From: Actinomyces sp. UMB0138
Lineage (GTDB): Bacteria > Bacillota > Negativicutes > Veillonellales > Veillonellaceae
DNA length: 64,000 nt
Direction: 5' to 3'
NCBI RefSeq assembly: GCF_002849225.1
Contig: NZ_PKMC01000001.1
Location: forward strand, 701,942 to 765,941
Shown: positions 53,045-62,666 of the stretch, in pieces
Layout of the letters: each line of letters begins with the position of its first letter
Numbering within the stretch: the stretch's first letter is position 1
The notes under the pieces: model-generated
Databases searched by the model: none
Seen by the model: the letters and a program-made list of their open reading frames with translations, nothing else
What the model was told of the DNA's origin: nothing
Translations under genes and position numbers: made by a program

Positions 53045-53443
53045 CTAATCCTTCATGGTTACCAATGCAGCCCCGATAGCTAGCATCCACGAATCCTTCG
53101 CTAGCGGAATGCCCTGCTCGGACGGACGAATCCCGTCAGACTGTGTCATCTCGGGATTGCGGAAATACATTGACAGCATGCCTGCTGAAAAGCCACAGAG
53201 CGCTAGGCCCGCCAACTTGCGCGGAATGAAGGGCAAAAGCAGCGCCGCGCCAATACCAATTTCCGAGGACGAGATAAACTTACCGAAAGTCTTCCCATCA
53301 AGTTCTTTCAACGCGGGGATGCCAGTTACAGCCATCTGCTGCAATCCCTTGGCACCCTCTTCATCTAGGCTTAGCTTCCCAATTCCGGAATTCAAAATGA
53401 AGGCGCCGGTTATGCCCCTCATAATTCCACTTGCTAACGACAT
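53045..53443 (-). CDS. DoxX-like small membrane protein
   Basis: A 132-residue membrane protein with the DoxX-like start GIMRGITGAFILNSGIGKL, a helix near ALLLPFIPRKLAGLALCGFSAG and a last helix near the C-terminus (SWMLAIGAALV). Members of this family are linked with redox and quinone functions, but the role here is unknown. It is monocistronic with its own strong terminator. Confidence 0.75.
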   Translation of the reverse strand: MSLASGIMRGITGAFILNSGIGKLSLDEEGAKGLQQMAVTGIPALKELDGKTFGKFISSSEIGIGAALLLPFIPRKLAGLALCGFSAGMLSMYFRNPEMTQSDGIRPSEQGIPLAKDSWMLAIGAALVTMKD

Positions 53444-53489
53444 CTGAACTCCTTCTATGCGTTCCTAAGGGCAATGCTATCTGCGGAGT

Positions 53490-54383
53490 TCACAAATGTC
53501 TCAGCAGTGCGGTTCTTTTTTCTGTCAGTGGAAGGTGCTGTTTGCTTCGGAGAGTCACTGCCTTAGCGAACGGATCACCGAAGGACAATGAATGGGCTAA
53601 GAGCTGTAGTGGTACTTGCTCTCCCTCCCACCCATACAAGCGGTCGCCCACTAGTGGCGCACCGAGGGCTGCCATATGGGCTCTAATTTGGTGCATTTTC
53701 CCTGTCTGCGGGCGCGCCTCGTACAGTGAAATGTTTCCTCTCTTCGAGAGTCTACGAAACTTAGTGTAAGAGTTTGCTTCACCGGTGTGTGCTACGCCCA
53801 CCCGATGCTGCCCGTCTACCCGGTAAATCCGAGCTTCAAAGGAAAAACTGTCAGGCAGACTAGCAGTGGGAGCAAGTAACCGGTACGACTTTTGTACCTT
53901 CCGCTCTTCAAACAATTTTTGGTACGCGCCCCGAACTTGCTTCCTTTTAGTGAAAAGCAAGACCCCCGCAGTTGGTCTATCCAACCTGTGAGCCGGCACG
54001 AGTTCGTCGTTACGCTCTTGCCTGCGAAGTGCAACAGTGACCGATCTGGCCACGAAGGCGCCCCTGGGCATGGTTGCTAATCCTGCTGGTTTATCCACCG
54101 CTATCCAGTTCTCGGTTTGCGCTAGCACTGGAACTTCGATTGGCGTATCAACCTCGTCGGCTATAGGACGGTAGAAATACACCCCTTGCCTTATCAATTC
54201 CGAGGGCGTATCCGCCCCAAGTGCATCGCCTGCGGAATTAACGAAGGCACCTTGGGCAAACAGTTTTTTGAGCTCGGTGGCATCGAGTTTTTCGTATCGT
54301 TGTTGCATCCATTGAAGGAGGGTGAGGTCCGCACAGCCGGTGGGTCCCATTTTGATTGGGGCCAGTCCGCCTCGAGCCTGCAT
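53490..54383 (-). CDS. RluA-family RNA pseudouridine synthase
   Basis: A 297-residue enzyme that should isomerise uridine to pseudouridine in rRNA or tRNA. The catalytic motif AHRLDRPTAGVLLFTK carries the active Asp, and PQTGKMHQIRAHMAALG is the usual RluA block. The N-terminal part (TLLQWMQQRYEKLDATELKK) is S4-like but weak. ATG 54383 was chosen for its AGAGGGGG ribosome site. An upstream ATG at 54461 and a much longer frame from 54629 are alternatives. The target site cannot be told. Confidence 0.88.
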   Translation of the reverse strand: MQARGGLAPIKMGPTGCADLTLLQWMQQRYEKLDATELKKLFAQGAFVNSAGDALGADTPSELIRQGVYFYRPIADEVDTPIEVPVLAQTENWIAVDKPAGLATMPRGAFVARSVTVALRRQERNDELVPAHRLDRPTAGVLLFTKRKQVRGAYQKLFEERKVQKSYRLLAPTASLPDSFSFEARIYRVDGQHRVGVAHTGEANSYTKFRRLSKRGNISLYEARPQTGKMHQIRAHMAALGAPLVGDRLYGWEGEQVPLQLLAHSLSFGDPFAKAVTLRSKQHLPLTEKRTALLRHL

Positions 54384-54696
54384 AGCGCCCCCTCTTTGAA
54401 AATTCTTGTCCACGCGTTTTTCTTGCCCGCGTCCCCCCTTCGCCGTTTGTGACTTGTTCATGCGGCGATGGCACGCGCCAATTATGCTAACGCATCTTGG
54501 CTGTGAGGCATTTATCAGCTGCTCTCTATGGGCATAAGTTGGCGTTATTGTGCGGATTTTTTCCTGTTTAGTAGCACCCAAATTCTGTCTTGCGCTAGCA
54601 CGTGCCAATTGCCCCTTTAGCTCTTGCAACGTGGCGGCGATATCGGCACTATAGGGGACGAGTTCGCAAGGTGCGACCCACTAGAAAGGATTTGAC

Positions 54697-54933
54697 ATGG
54701 ACGCTGTAACTGCAAACGAAACTTCCTCTAAGATTAGCTTGGGAAACGTTGCTTTGGCTTTGACTATTCTGGTCGGTTCCGTGCTGATTGTGGCGGGTAT
54801 TGTTACCGCTACTGCTCCGCTGGCCATTGTCGGTGGGCTCCTATTTGCAGTGAGCTCTCTAGCTTGGGCAATCATGCACCCGAGCGCTCTAAAGGCCTAT
54901 GGTGACATGTACGCCGAGGCCCACCTGCGCTAG
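54697..54933 (+). CDS. Small two-helix membrane protein
   Basis: A 78-residue protein with two hydrophobic helices (NVALALTILVGSVLIVAGIV and LAIVGGLLFAVSSLAWAIM) and short polar ends. The ATG is preceded by AGAAAGGA at good spacing, and a strong hairpin follows 80 bases after the stop. I do not recognise a family. It lies alone between divergent and convergent genes on the other strand. Confidence 0.7.
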   Translation: MDAVTANETSSKISLGNVALALTILVGSVLIVAGIVTATAPLAIVGGLLFAVSSLAWAIMHPSALKAYGDMYAEAHLR

Positions 54934-55014
54934 TACCAAGTCTAATGGCCTAAGAAGGCTAGAACGGCTTAAGGCCAGATAGCCTAAAGTCAGGAGTCAG
55001 GTTGACGAAAGTCT

Positions 55015-55055
55015 ATAGTTTTGGCCCAGCACCCTCCGTGCGGGGCCAAAACTAT
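55015..55055. terminator. 13-bp hairpin, bidirectional terminator
   Basis: Perfect inverted arms at 55015-55027 and 55043-55055 with a 15-base loop, followed on plus by ATTTGGTCTATTTTT. It can serve the small membrane protein gene on plus and the DUF4298 gene on minus. Confidence 0.8.
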
Positions 55056-55119
55056 ATTTGGTCTATTTTTCTGCCAAAGGCCACCTACCATATGCGGCGC
55101 CTAGCTAGCTTCTGGCGGA

Positions 55120-55428
55120 CTATTTCTTGTAGTCCTTGAGCGCGGTTTCTACTTCGTGCAGTAGGTCTTCCAAAGCACCACGGTAATCTGACATCTGGTC
55201 CCAGATGGCATCCTCGCTCAAAACGCCGTATTGGCCTTTGCCGGCCTTATCCAGTTCTTCCCGGTCATCGCGCCATGGCCCGTAGTAGTACTGCATCAAC
55301 TTGCCCATCTGGGCGCCCAATTCTTTGATTTGCGCTGGCGCTTCTTGCAGCTTCGCAATGTCTTTTTCGACTTGCTTCAGCCGCTGGTCGTTTTCGGCTG
55401 CAAGCTGTTCCTTTTCGGTCAGTGCCAT
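55120..55428 (-). CDS. DUF4298 family protein
   Basis: A 102-residue, highly charged helical protein. [23 protein letters not shown] looks like a coiled coil, and the later part has QYYYGPWRDDREELDKAG and VLSEDAIWDQMSDYRGAL, features of the DUF4298 family. Its function is unknown. The start overlaps the stop of cmk-der by one base, so it is probably cotranslated at the end of that operon. Confidence 0.8.
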   Translation of the reverse strand: MALTEKEQLAAENDQRLKQVEKDIAKLQEAPAQIKELGAQMGKLMQYYYGPWRDDREELDKAGKGQYGVLSEDAIWDQMSDYRGALEDLLHEVETALKDYKK

Positions 55429-57542
55429 TACTTCTTTCGCCTTTGCCTTTCACGAACTGCAATCTGGATTGGAGTACCCACGAAGCCGAATTTTTCGCGA
55501 AGCTTGCGCTCCAAGAAACGCCGGTACGAGGGATCCATGAACCCAGTTGTAAACAGCACGATCCGCGGAGGCGCTGCATGCACCTGGGTACCAAATAGGA
55601 TACGTGGCTGTTTGCCTGAGCGCACCGGGTGGGGGTTGGCTGCGACTACCTCGCCCAGGTAGGAGTTGAGCATTCCAGTGCTAATTCGGGTGGTCCACCC
55701 GTTGATCGCCGCATTGAGCGCGCGCACCAGCCGGTTCGTGTGCCAGCCGGTTCTTGCCGCAACGTTTATTGAGGGTGCCCATGCCACGTGCCCTAGGTCG
55801 CGTTCAACTTCGCGTTTGAAGTCGTACTGGCGATCTTCGTCAACCAGGTCCCACTTGTTGTTCACGATTACCAGAGCACGCCCTGCTTCTAGCACCTGAT
55901 TGATAATGCGCACGTCCTGTTCCGAGACCGTCTGGGTGGCATCCAGAAGCACGACCGCCACATCCGAGCGTTCAATGGCGGCCTGGGTACGTAGGGAGGC
56001 GTAAAAATCGGCTCCCTTGGATTTGTGCATCTTTCGGCGAATGCCAGCGGTATCTACGAACCACCATGGTTCTCCGTCAATTTCAAGTAGTTCGTCCACG
56101 GGGTCGCGGGTGGTCCCTGCCATGTCGTGCACCACGACTCGCTGTTCGCCAGCTAACGCATTGAGGAAGGAAGACTTGCCCACGTTAGGCCTACCTACCA
56201 GGGCGATCCGGAATACCCCGTCGTTTGGCTTTGCCGACGCTACAGCCGATTCCTTGGGGAGGACATCCATGAGGGCGTCTAGCAGGTCCCCAGATCCCCG
56301 CCCGTGTAGAGCAGAGATTGGGTGCGGCTCCCCCATTCCTAGTGCCCACAGGCCCGCCGCATCAGATTCGAGCTGCTCTGAGTCAACTTTGTTTGCCGCA
56401 AGCACAACGGGTTTGCCGGAGCTACGTAGCAATCGGACAATGTGCTCGTCGGTGGCGGTGATCCCCACAGCTGCGTCGAGGACGAAGATCACCACATCGG
56501 ATTGGTCGATAGCGATCTGCGCCTGGTGTGCCACAGTACGGTCGAGTCCTTTGACGTCCACTTCCCAACCACCGGTATCTACTAGGGTGAACCGGTGGCC
56601 AGCCCATTCGGCAGCATAGGAGACTCTGTCTCGGGTTACCCCTGGGGTATCCTGTACAACCGCGGCGCGGCGGCCCAGGATACGGTTTACTAACGTCGAC
56701 TTGCCAACGTTTGGGCGCCCCACGATGGCTACGACAGGCTCGCCTGCGGCTACCTGCTGGGCCTGAGCCTGCTGCGGGCTTGTCTGCAGCAGCGCCAGGT
56801 CTTCCTCGCTAAGGTCGTAGTCAGCCAGGCCGGCACGCAGGGCCTTCGCTGTCTTGTCAACCAGGTGGTCGTAGCCAGCCTCCACAATAAGAGCTTTGAT
56901 CTGATCAACCACCTGGGGAATTGTCATTTCTGAAGAATCGACCAGCGTTACGCCTTCGGCCGCTTCTTGGAAGGAAGTGGTCTTAGAATCGCGTTTGTCG
57001 CGCTGCACGATCTGCTTTTCGAGGGCGGCCCAATCCGATTCTCCAAGTTCGGCGCCGCGGCGTGCCATGCGCACTGCCTCAGAAGCAGTGAGGAGCACGC
57101 GTACCGGCGCCTGCGGAGCCACGACGGTGGTGATGTCGCGCCCTTCCACAACAACGGCGGGCGCCTCCACTTCCTTTATTAGTTGCCGTTGCTTAGCAAT
57201 TAGGCCTTCGCGCAGCGCGCCGCATGAGGAAATTTGGGAAGATACCTCGGTTACCTCCGGGGTGCGAATCGCGGCGCTTACATCCTCAGCACCAACCCGG
57301 ACACCGGGATGGTCCGGGTCAGTAGATAGGTCGAGCGGGAATTCTTGGGCAGCCTTTCCCAGCACTGCCTCATCATTTCGGTCAAGATCCTGGTTCAGCA
57401 CCCACCATGCGAGTGCGCGGTATGTTGCCCCCGTATCAATGTAGGCACCTGCAAGTTCGCGGGCTAGTTCCTTAGACACGGTAGATTTGCCAGACCCAGA
57501 GGGCCCGTCAATTGCTACTACTAGTTTCGATTCTTTCATCAT
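55428..57542 (-). CDS. cmk-der: Fused cytidylate kinase and GTPase Der
   Basis: A 704-residue fusion. Residues 1-225 are CMP kinase ([20 protein letters not shown], then [13 protein letters not shown] and [10 protein letters not shown]), which phosphorylates CMP/dCMP. From about residue 265 on lies Der/EngA, a ribosome-assembly GTPase with two G domains ([10 protein letters not shown] and [10 protein letters not shown], each with DTPG/DTAG-type switch regions) and a C-terminal KH-like domain ending RERQRRKK. Such fusions are known in bifidobacteria and other actinobacteria. ATG 57542 overlaps the tyrA stop by 4 bases. Confidence 0.94.
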   Translation of the reverse strand: MMKESKLVVAIDGPSGSGKSTVSKELARELAGAYIDTGATYRALAWWVLNQDLDRNDEAVLGKAAQEFPLDLSTDPDHPGVRVGAEDVSAAIRTPEVTEVSSQISSCGALREGLIAKQRQLIKEVEAPAVVVEGRDITTVVAPQAPVRVLLTASEAVRMARRGAELGESDWAALEKQIVQRDKRDSKTTSFQEAAEGVTLVDSSEMTIPQVVDQIKALIVEAGYDHLVDKTAKALRAGLADYDLSEEDLALLQTSPQQAQAQQVAAGEPVVAIVGRPNVGKSTLVNRILGRRAAVVQDTPGVTRDRVSYAAEWAGHRFTLVDTGGWEVDVKGLDRTVAHQAQIAIDQSDVVIFVLDAAVGITATDEHIVRLLRSSGKPVVLAANKVDSEQLESDAAGLWALGMGEPHPISALHGRGSGDLLDALMDVLPKESAVASAKPNDGVFRIALVGRPNVGKSSFLNALAGEQRVVVHDMAGTTRDPVDELLEIDGEPWWFVDTAGIRRKMHKSKGADFYASLRTQAAIERSDVAVVLLDATQTVSEQDVRIINQVLEAGRALVIVNNKWDLVDEDRQYDFKREVERDLGHVAWAPSINVAARTGWHTNRLVRALNAAINGWTTRISTGMLNSYLGEVVAANPHPVRSGKQPRILFGTQVHAAPPRIVLFTTGFMDPSYRRFLERKLREKFGFVGTPIQIAVRERQRRKK

Positions 57543-58642
57543 CTACCCCTATTCATTGCAGAAGGTACCTGCCAGCCGCGCCTAACTAACGCGCTAGCGA
57601 GTGGCTGGGCCACAGAAGGCATCACTAACAATCGTGCCACGCCCGCGGCCGCCCCAGCAGAGTGTTCCAGCGAAAAATCTTCAATATTGACTTGCTCTTC
57701 ACCAATCTCCGTAAAGAGTCTGCCGAGCTCCCCCGGCTTGTCTGGCACCAGGACTGAAACTTCCAGGTACCGGCGGGGAGCCCCACCGTGCTTTCCAGGG
57801 ATGCGTTCTACCCCGTCGTTGCCGGCAAGCATCACTTTGGCAACAGAGCCCATCCGACCCGGAGTAGACAGCCCTGCGGGCAGGCCAGCCGCCAAGCCTT
57901 GCCGCAGTTCGGCTAGATCCCGAGCGAAAGCTTCGAGGACCTCGGCAACCGCATCGGAGTTGTGGGCAACGATAGCCGCCCACAGCTCTGCGTCTGAACG
58001 AGCAATACGAGTGGTGTCACGCAGCCCCTGCCCAGCTAGTGACATCGCCCTAGCAGGTGCGTCCTTCAACCGCCCTGCCAGCAGCGAAGAGACTAGTTGG
58101 GGCACGTGCGAGACCAACGCTACGGCCTGGTCGTGTTCAGGCGCGCTCAGCTGCGAAGGTACTGCGCCGACCTCTACCGCCACAGAGCGAACCAGCCCCA
58201 GCGCCCTCTCAGAAGTTTCCTTTGTGGGCACTAGCACCCAGGGACATCCCTCAAAAAGGTCTCGATCAGCTGCAGATGCTCCCGATCGTTCCCGACCCGC
58301 CATCGGATGCGAACCGATATAGTTGGTCCGATCCTCTGCCTCTTCTTCGACGACCTTGGCCACTGCCTGCTTCACAGAGGCCACATCCGTAACCACTGCG
58401 CTTGGATAGCGCCGCATCGCCGCAACCACGCACTGTCCCGCCACATCCGGAGGAGCGCACACCACTACCAGATCTGGAATGGCCTTTCCGTCGTAGAGGC
58501 TACCTGCTCCCATGTCTCGGGCAAGCGCAGCTGCAGCTGGTGAAATATCGGAAAGCCACACCTGCCAGTTGCCAGTAAGGCGAAGTGCCAGCGAGGTTCC
58601 GAGCAGGCCGGTACCGACAATTAGTACCGACTGGGTGTTCAC
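57539..58642 (-). CDS. tyrA: Prephenate dehydrogenase
   Basis: A 367-residue enzyme of tyrosine synthesis that oxidatively decarboxylates prephenate with NAD(P). The N-terminal Rossmann motif is [14 protein letters not shown]. Active-site regions include [13 protein letters not shown] and [17 protein letters not shown]-terminal ACT-like domain begins near [17 protein letters not shown] and probably binds tyrosine. It overlaps rluB and cmk-der by 4 bases each. Confidence 0.92.
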   Translation of the reverse strand: MNTQSVLIVGTGLLGTSLALRLTGNWQVWLSDISPAAAALARDMGAGSLYDGKAIPDLVVVCAPPDVAGQCVVAAMRRYPSAVVTDVASVKQAVAKVVEEEAEDRTNYIGSHPMAGRERSGASAADRDLFEGCPWVLVPTKETSERALGLVRSVAVEVGAVPSQLSAPEHDQAVALVSHVPQLVSSLLAGRLKDAPARAMSLAGQGLRDTTRIARSDAELWAAIVAHNSDAVAEVLEAFARDLAELRQGLAAGLPAGLSTPGRMGSVAKVMLAGNDGVERIPGKHGGAPRRYLEVSVLVPDKPGELGRLFTEIGEEQVNIEDFSLEHSAGAAAGVARLLVMPSVAQPLASALVRRGWQVPSAMNRGR

Positions 58643-59388
58643 AATCCGACCATCTTCATTAGTTCAGCAAGCTGATCGCCATCTACTGCCCGAGTTGCCC
58701 CCGAATGTAGTTTGCCCAAGAAAATGTTGCCAATGCGCGTGCGCACCAGCCTCTCCACGGGGTGGCCGAGCTCCTTCATCATGCGACGTACCAGCCTGGA
58801 CCGGCCTTCGTGGACAGTCACCTTCACTAGCGACCGGTTGGAATGCTCATCCTTCACAATGAACTCGTCCGGCACGATGATGCCGTCTTCAAGCATGACT
58901 CCCTCACGAGCCTTCTTGACCTCACTTGGCGTAATAATGCCCGCAACCGTGGTCATATAAGTCTTTGGCACCTCGTAGGAGGGGTGGGTAAGCCTATTTG
59001 CAAGCTCCCCGTCGTTGGTGGCCAAGATCAGCCCCTCAGAGTTCTGATCTAGACGACCCACGTGGAAAAGCCTCTCCGGGTACTCGACAAGCAGATCGGC
59101 CAGGGTCTCGCGTCCCTTGGGATCCGACATTGCGGAGATCACCCCGTACGGCTTGTTAAGGGCTACCGTGACGTGCGAATCGTCTACGAAGACTCGCTGA
59201 TTATCGACGTGCAAGACAGCTTTTGGGTTCACCCTTGTGCCCAATTCGCGCACGATCTGGCCGTCTACTTTTACCCGGCCCGAGGCAATCAGCTTCTCGC
59301 ATAGCCGGCGCGATCCGACTCCTGCCTGGGCTAATACTTTTTGTAGTCGAACTCCATTAGGTACATGTGGGTCGCGCTTATTCATCAT
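58639..59388 (-). CDS. rluB: RsuA/RluB-family 23S rRNA pseudouridine synthase
   Basis: A 249-residue enzyme with an N-terminal S4 domain (VRLQKVLAQAGVGSRRLCEKLI) and the catalytic block FHVGRLDQNSEGLILATNDG, whose Asp is the nucleophile; a later block is HEGRSRLVRRMMKELGHPV. Genes of this type next to scpAB are normally rluB. The start overlaps the scpB stop by 11 bases. Confidence 0.92.
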   Translation of the reverse strand: MMNKRDPHVPNGVRLQKVLAQAGVGSRRLCEKLIASGRVKVDGQIVRELGTRVNPKAVLHVDNQRVFVDDSHVTVALNKPYGVISAMSDPKGRETLADLLVEYPERLFHVGRLDQNSEGLILATNDGELANRLTHPSYEVPKTYMTTVAGIITPSEVKKAREGVMLEDGIIVPDEFIVKDEHSNRSLVKVTVHEGRSRLVRRMMKELGHPVERLVRTRIGNIFLGKLHSGATRAVDGDQLAELMKMVGL

Positions 59389-59944
59389 GGTCCTCCATCG
59401 CGGCGAGCATATTATCTAAGTCCTCTGATTGTGGCATAAAAGGAGACAGCGGTGGCAACTCATCGAGGCTGTTCATGCCCATCTGTTCTAAGAAATGTTC
59501 AGTGGTCCGATATAGCACCGCGCCCGAAGGGGCTTCCCCAGCTTCCTCGATCATCTCGTGAGACAGCAGTGTACGCACTACCGAATCCACTGAAACGCCG
59601 CGGATTTGTGCCACCTGCGTGCGCGTACACGGTTGCCTGTAGGCAATAACCGCAAGCGTTTCCAGACTTGCTCTAGACAGTCGCGCCCGCCGCCCTCTAG
59701 TGACGAATTTCCCAACAATCGGAGCGTATTCCGGTGCGGAATAGAGGCGCCACCCGCCCCCTACATTGCGCAACCGGTAACCGCGCGGGCGCACTTGGCC
59801 GCCCTCGTATTCTTTCTGCAGCTGCACTAGGCTTTCGCGGACGCTTGCCAAAGGCACTTCGAGGGCGGAAGCCAGGTCTGCTTCGGATACAGGCTCCGAG
59901 GCAATCGCCATGATCGCTTCCAATGGTCCTGCCAGCTCATCCAT
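59378..59944 (-). CDS. scpB: Segregation and condensation protein B
   Basis: ScpB is the winged-helix kleisin partner of ScpA in the SMC condensin complex. The 188-residue product carries GYRLRNVGGGWRLYSAPEY and SRASLETLAVIAYRQPCTRTQV-like helix-turn-helix sequence, then RGVSVDSVVRTLLSHEMI. ATG 59944 (MDELAGPLEAIMAIA) was chosen; it follows AGGAG and overlaps scpA by 8 bases. A longer frame from 60037 lacks support. Confidence 0.93.
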   Translation of the reverse strand: MDELAGPLEAIMAIASEPVSEADLASALEVPLASVRESLVQLQKEYEGGQVRPRGYRLRNVGGGWRLYSAPEYAPIVGKFVTRGRRARLSRASLETLAVIAYRQPCTRTQVAQIRGVSVDSVVRTLLSHEMIEEAGEAPSGAVLYRTTEHFLEQMGMNSLDELPPLSPFMPQSEDLDNMLAAMEDHDE

Positions 59945-60713
59945 CCTGTTCTCCTGTGTAGTCGTCGGCGAGGGCAATGTTGGTATCGCTGCCGACCCAG
60001 TTGACCCACAATGTCTCCATGGGGGCCTCTTGCTCAAACCTAACCTGGTCCGCTCTGAAGAGTTCTAGCAACGCTAGGAATCGGGAAATTACCACTGGCA
60101 GGTTGGCGGCGTCCTCGGTGAGTTGGCCGAAACTAGCCCTGCCTGCAGCACGCAATTTGGCCGAAATGATCGCCAGTTCACGACTAACAGGGGCTATTGG
60201 ATCGTGTAGGTGAGCAAGCCCCACCGTCGGCTCCTGATAGTAGATGGCTTCCGCAGCCAACTTGGCCAAGTCAGTGGGGGCAGCCTTCAGTACCAGGTCG
60301 GGCAACAGGGCCGCAAAATGGGCTTCTAAGGGGACGTCACGCGGGAAGAAAGTGCCCTGCTCATCGAGGCGGCCTTTGATCACATCGGCAGCCTCACTAA
60401 ATACTCGATATAACAACAGGCGCGAAAAAAGCAGGTCCCGCGCTTCCAATAGCTCGATGTCCTCGCGTTGCGCCTCCTGCTTAGGAAGCAAGGATGCCGC
60501 TTTCATTGCGAGCAGAGTGGCCGTGGTGACTAAGAATTCACTGGTCTGCGACAGGTCAGGGCTTTGCTTCATGTAAGCAATGAATTCGTCCGTAACCTGG
60601 GCAAGCGCAACCTCGGTAATGTCAAGCTTGCGCTTGGCCAGCAGCCCCAGCAACAGTTCGAAAGGGCCAGAAAAATTAGTTAGATTGACGCTAAATTCAG
60701 GCTGCGTCGCCAC
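59937..60713 (-). CDS. scpA: Segregation and condensation protein A
   Basis: ScpA is the kleisin subunit that bridges SMC heads. The 258-residue product begins with FSVNLTNFSGPFELLLGLLAKRKLDITEVALAQVTDEF, a clear ScpA signature. FLVTTATLLAMKAASLLP also matches the family, as does a C-terminal winged helix (VISRFLALLELFRADQVRFEQEAPM). GTG 60713 lies 17 bases inside parA. Confidence 0.94.
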   Translation of the reverse strand: MATQPEFSVNLTNFSGPFELLLGLLAKRKLDITEVALAQVTDEFIAYMKQSPDLSQTSEFLVTTATLLAMKAASLLPKQEAQREDIELLEARDLLFSRLLLYRVFSEAADVIKGRLDEQGTFFPRDVPLEAHFAALLPDLVLKAAPTDLAKLAAEAIYYQEPTVGLAHLHDPIAPVSRELAIISAKLRAAGRASFGQLTEDAANLPVVISRFLALLELFRADQVRFEQEAPMETLWVNWVGSDTNIALADDYTGEQDG

Positions 60714-61563
60714 GAGCTACCAGTTCCCGAGCCAGCCGCCTGTAAGCCTGCGCGCCCTCGTGTGAAGGAGCGAAAGAGGTGATGGGCTCGGTCGCTACCG
60801 TAGCGTCTGGGAACTTTACGGTTCGCTTGACCATGGTCTTAAAGACCTTGTCGCCAAAGGCTTCCTCTAGCCGATCCACAACCTCGCGAGCATGCAGCGT
60901 GCGCATGTCAACCATGGTTATCAAAATACCGTCTATCTTCAGCCTCGGATTCAGCCGGTCGCGCACCTTTTCAATGGTCTCAACTAGGAGGGCGACACCA
61001 CGCAGAGCGAAGAATTCTGCCTCCATAGGGATCATCACGCCGTGGGCTGCGGTAAGGGCATTCACCGTGAGCAGACCAAGAGAAGGCTGACAATCGATAA
61101 TAATCAGATCGTATTCGTCACGAACCGGCCGCAGCACTGAAGCCAAAATTTGTTCACGCGCTACCTCGTTGACCAACTGCACCTCGGCAGCGGAAAGGTC
61201 AATGTTCGCCGGAATAACATCGAGGCCCTCGTAGTCGGTGTGCTCGATAACGTCGTGCACATCCATGCGGGGATTAGTCATAAGCGTGTAGATCGTCTGA
61301 TCCAATTCGTGGCTCATAATGCCAAGCCCGGCAGAGGCAGCCCCCTGCGGGTCAAAGTCAACAATCAACACACGCCTGCCATATTCGGCGAGGGCGGCCG
61401 CAAGATTGATAGTAGTAGTGGTCTTTCCTACCCCACCCTTTTGATTGCACATCGCTATGACGCGCGCGGGTCCATGGGTAGCAAGCGGTGCCGGTTCTGG
61501 GAACTCGGGATCCCTGCCCCCTTCAGGCGGAACTGGAATCAATCCTGGCTGCAGTTTACTCAC
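60697..61563 (-). CDS. parA: ParA/Soj-family ATPase
   Basis: A 288-residue Walker-type ATPase of the chromosome-partition and positioning family. It has the deviant Walker A motif CNQKGGVGKTTTTINLA, the Walker A' region VLIVDFDPQGAASAGLG and the Walker B region YDLIIIDCQPSLG. No parB lies next to it. The position between xerD and scpA is usual for the second ParA-like protein of actinobacteria. The probable start is GTG 61563 after AAGAGGG. Confidence 0.92.
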   Translation of the reverse strand: MSKLQPGLIPVPPEGGRDPEFPEPAPLATHGPARVIAMCNQKGGVGKTTTTINLAAALAEYGRRVLIVDFDPQGAASAGLGIMSHELDQTIYTLMTNPRMDVHDVIEHTDYEGLDVIPANIDLSAAEVQLVNEVAREQILASVLRPVRDEYDLIIIDCQPSLGLLTVNALTAAHGVMIPMEAEFFALRGVALLVETIEKVRDRLNPRLKIDGILITMVDMRTLHAREVVDRLEEAFGDKVFKTMVKRTVKFPDATVATEPITSFAPSHEGAQAYRRLARELVARGDAA

Positions 61564-61614
61564 CCTCTTAAACTATCGTCATTTTACAACCCGCGTGGGG
61601 GCATACCACATACT

Positions 61615-62538
61615 CTACAGTGCGCGCGGATGCGAGGAGCGATACACCTCGCGCAAAGTTTGCGCTGTCACCTTCGTATAAATTTGGGTGGTGGTGACGG
61701 AAGCGTGCCCAAGTAGCTCTTGGACCACGCGCACATCTGCTCCTCCCTCTAGAAGGTGAGTGGCAAAGGAGTGCCGCAAGGTGTGCGGAGATACGTGGGT
61801 ATCAAGGTGCGCTTTCTTTGCAGCATTTTGCAGAATCACCCAGGCCGCCTGTCGCGTAAGCGGATTACCGCGGGTGGATAAGAACAGTTTCGGTGATCCC
61901 TTGCCTTTAGCCGCAAAGGCGGGGCGGGCCCGCACCAAATACGCCTGCACAGCTTCCAGGGCATAGTGCCCTAGGGGTACATACCGTTCCTTCCGCCCCT
62001 TACCTATTACTCGCAAGCTAGCAAAATCCTCATCAGCAGCTACGTCATCTACGTCCAAAGAGATAGCTTCTGTAATTCGGGCGCCTGTCGAATAGAGCAC
62101 CTCCAACAGGGCCCGATCCCGTAATGGGGCGAGCCCCTCCCCTGCGCTGGCAGCCTCGAGCAGCGATTCGACCTCACTAATAGTGAGCGCCTTCGGCAGC
62201 CGTTGCGGTTGCTTTGGCGTCTCCACTCCCTCTGAAAAATCGGTGTCTAAGACGCCCTCGTCACGCCCAAACCGCGCAAGGCCCCGCACCGAGGCCAGCA
62301 TGCGAGCCGCCGAAGAGGCAGTAAGCGCTTTGCCGCCATCTTTGCCGTTTCGTACTGCTACCAGGAAATCGGTGACAGTATTCGCGTCAAAGTCGGCAAG
62401 CGACAGCTTCTGGCTTTGTGCCCACCCAGCAAGACGCCTCAAATCGCGCCTATAGGCGGCAACAGTGTTCGGCGAAGCTCCCCGTTCCACCCCTACATGC
62501 GTGAGGAAAGCGGATATGAGCTGTTCAAGCGGCATCAT
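61615..62538 (-). CDS. xerD: Tyrosine recombinase XerD
   Basis: A 307-residue site-specific recombinase that resolves chromosome dimers at dif with XerC. It has an N-terminal SAM-like domain (FLTHVGVERGASPNTVAAYRRDLRRL) and the catalytic Arg in YSTGARITEAISLDVDDV. The box II region is SPHTLRHSFATHLLEGGADVR, then ELLGHASVTTTQIYTKV with the nucleophile Tyr. It is divergent from tkt across 128 bases. Confidence 0.95.
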   Translation of the reverse strand: MMPLEQLISAFLTHVGVERGASPNTVAAYRRDLRRLAGWAQSQKLSLADFDANTVTDFLVAVRNGKDGGKALTASSAARMLASVRGLARFGRDEGVLDTDFSEGVETPKQPQRLPKALTISEVESLLEAASAGEGLAPLRDRALLEVLYSTGARITEAISLDVDDVAADEDFASLRVIGKGRKERYVPLGHYALEAVQAYLVRARPAFAAKGKGSPKLFLSTRGNPLTRQAAWVILQNAAKKAHLDTHVSPHTLRHSFATHLLEGGADVRVVQELLGHASVTTTQIYTKVTAQTLREVYRSSHPRAL

Positions 62539-62588
62539 GGCTCAACCATAATCCGCTGTTGGCGGAACGTACCAAATCGAATCTCACC

Positions 62589-62617
62589 TTGACGTGGGTA
62601 CCATCACAATCAGTTAT
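62589..62617 (+). promoter_or_regulatory. Possible promoter of tkt
   Basis: TTGACG at 62589 and a weak AT-rich -10-like hexamer (AGTTAT) 17 bases later stand 50 bases before the tkt ATG. Only the -35 is good. Confidence 0.3.
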
Positions 62618-62666
62618 CCTTATCAAAGAAAGTGTTAATTCTTCTTCTAAGAGAAAGCGCAGATAC

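Noticed and set aside
60697..61563. parA as a plasmid or phage partition gene
   Set aside because: It lies in the standard xerD-parA-scpA-scpB chromosomal order with no replication or parS-like features.
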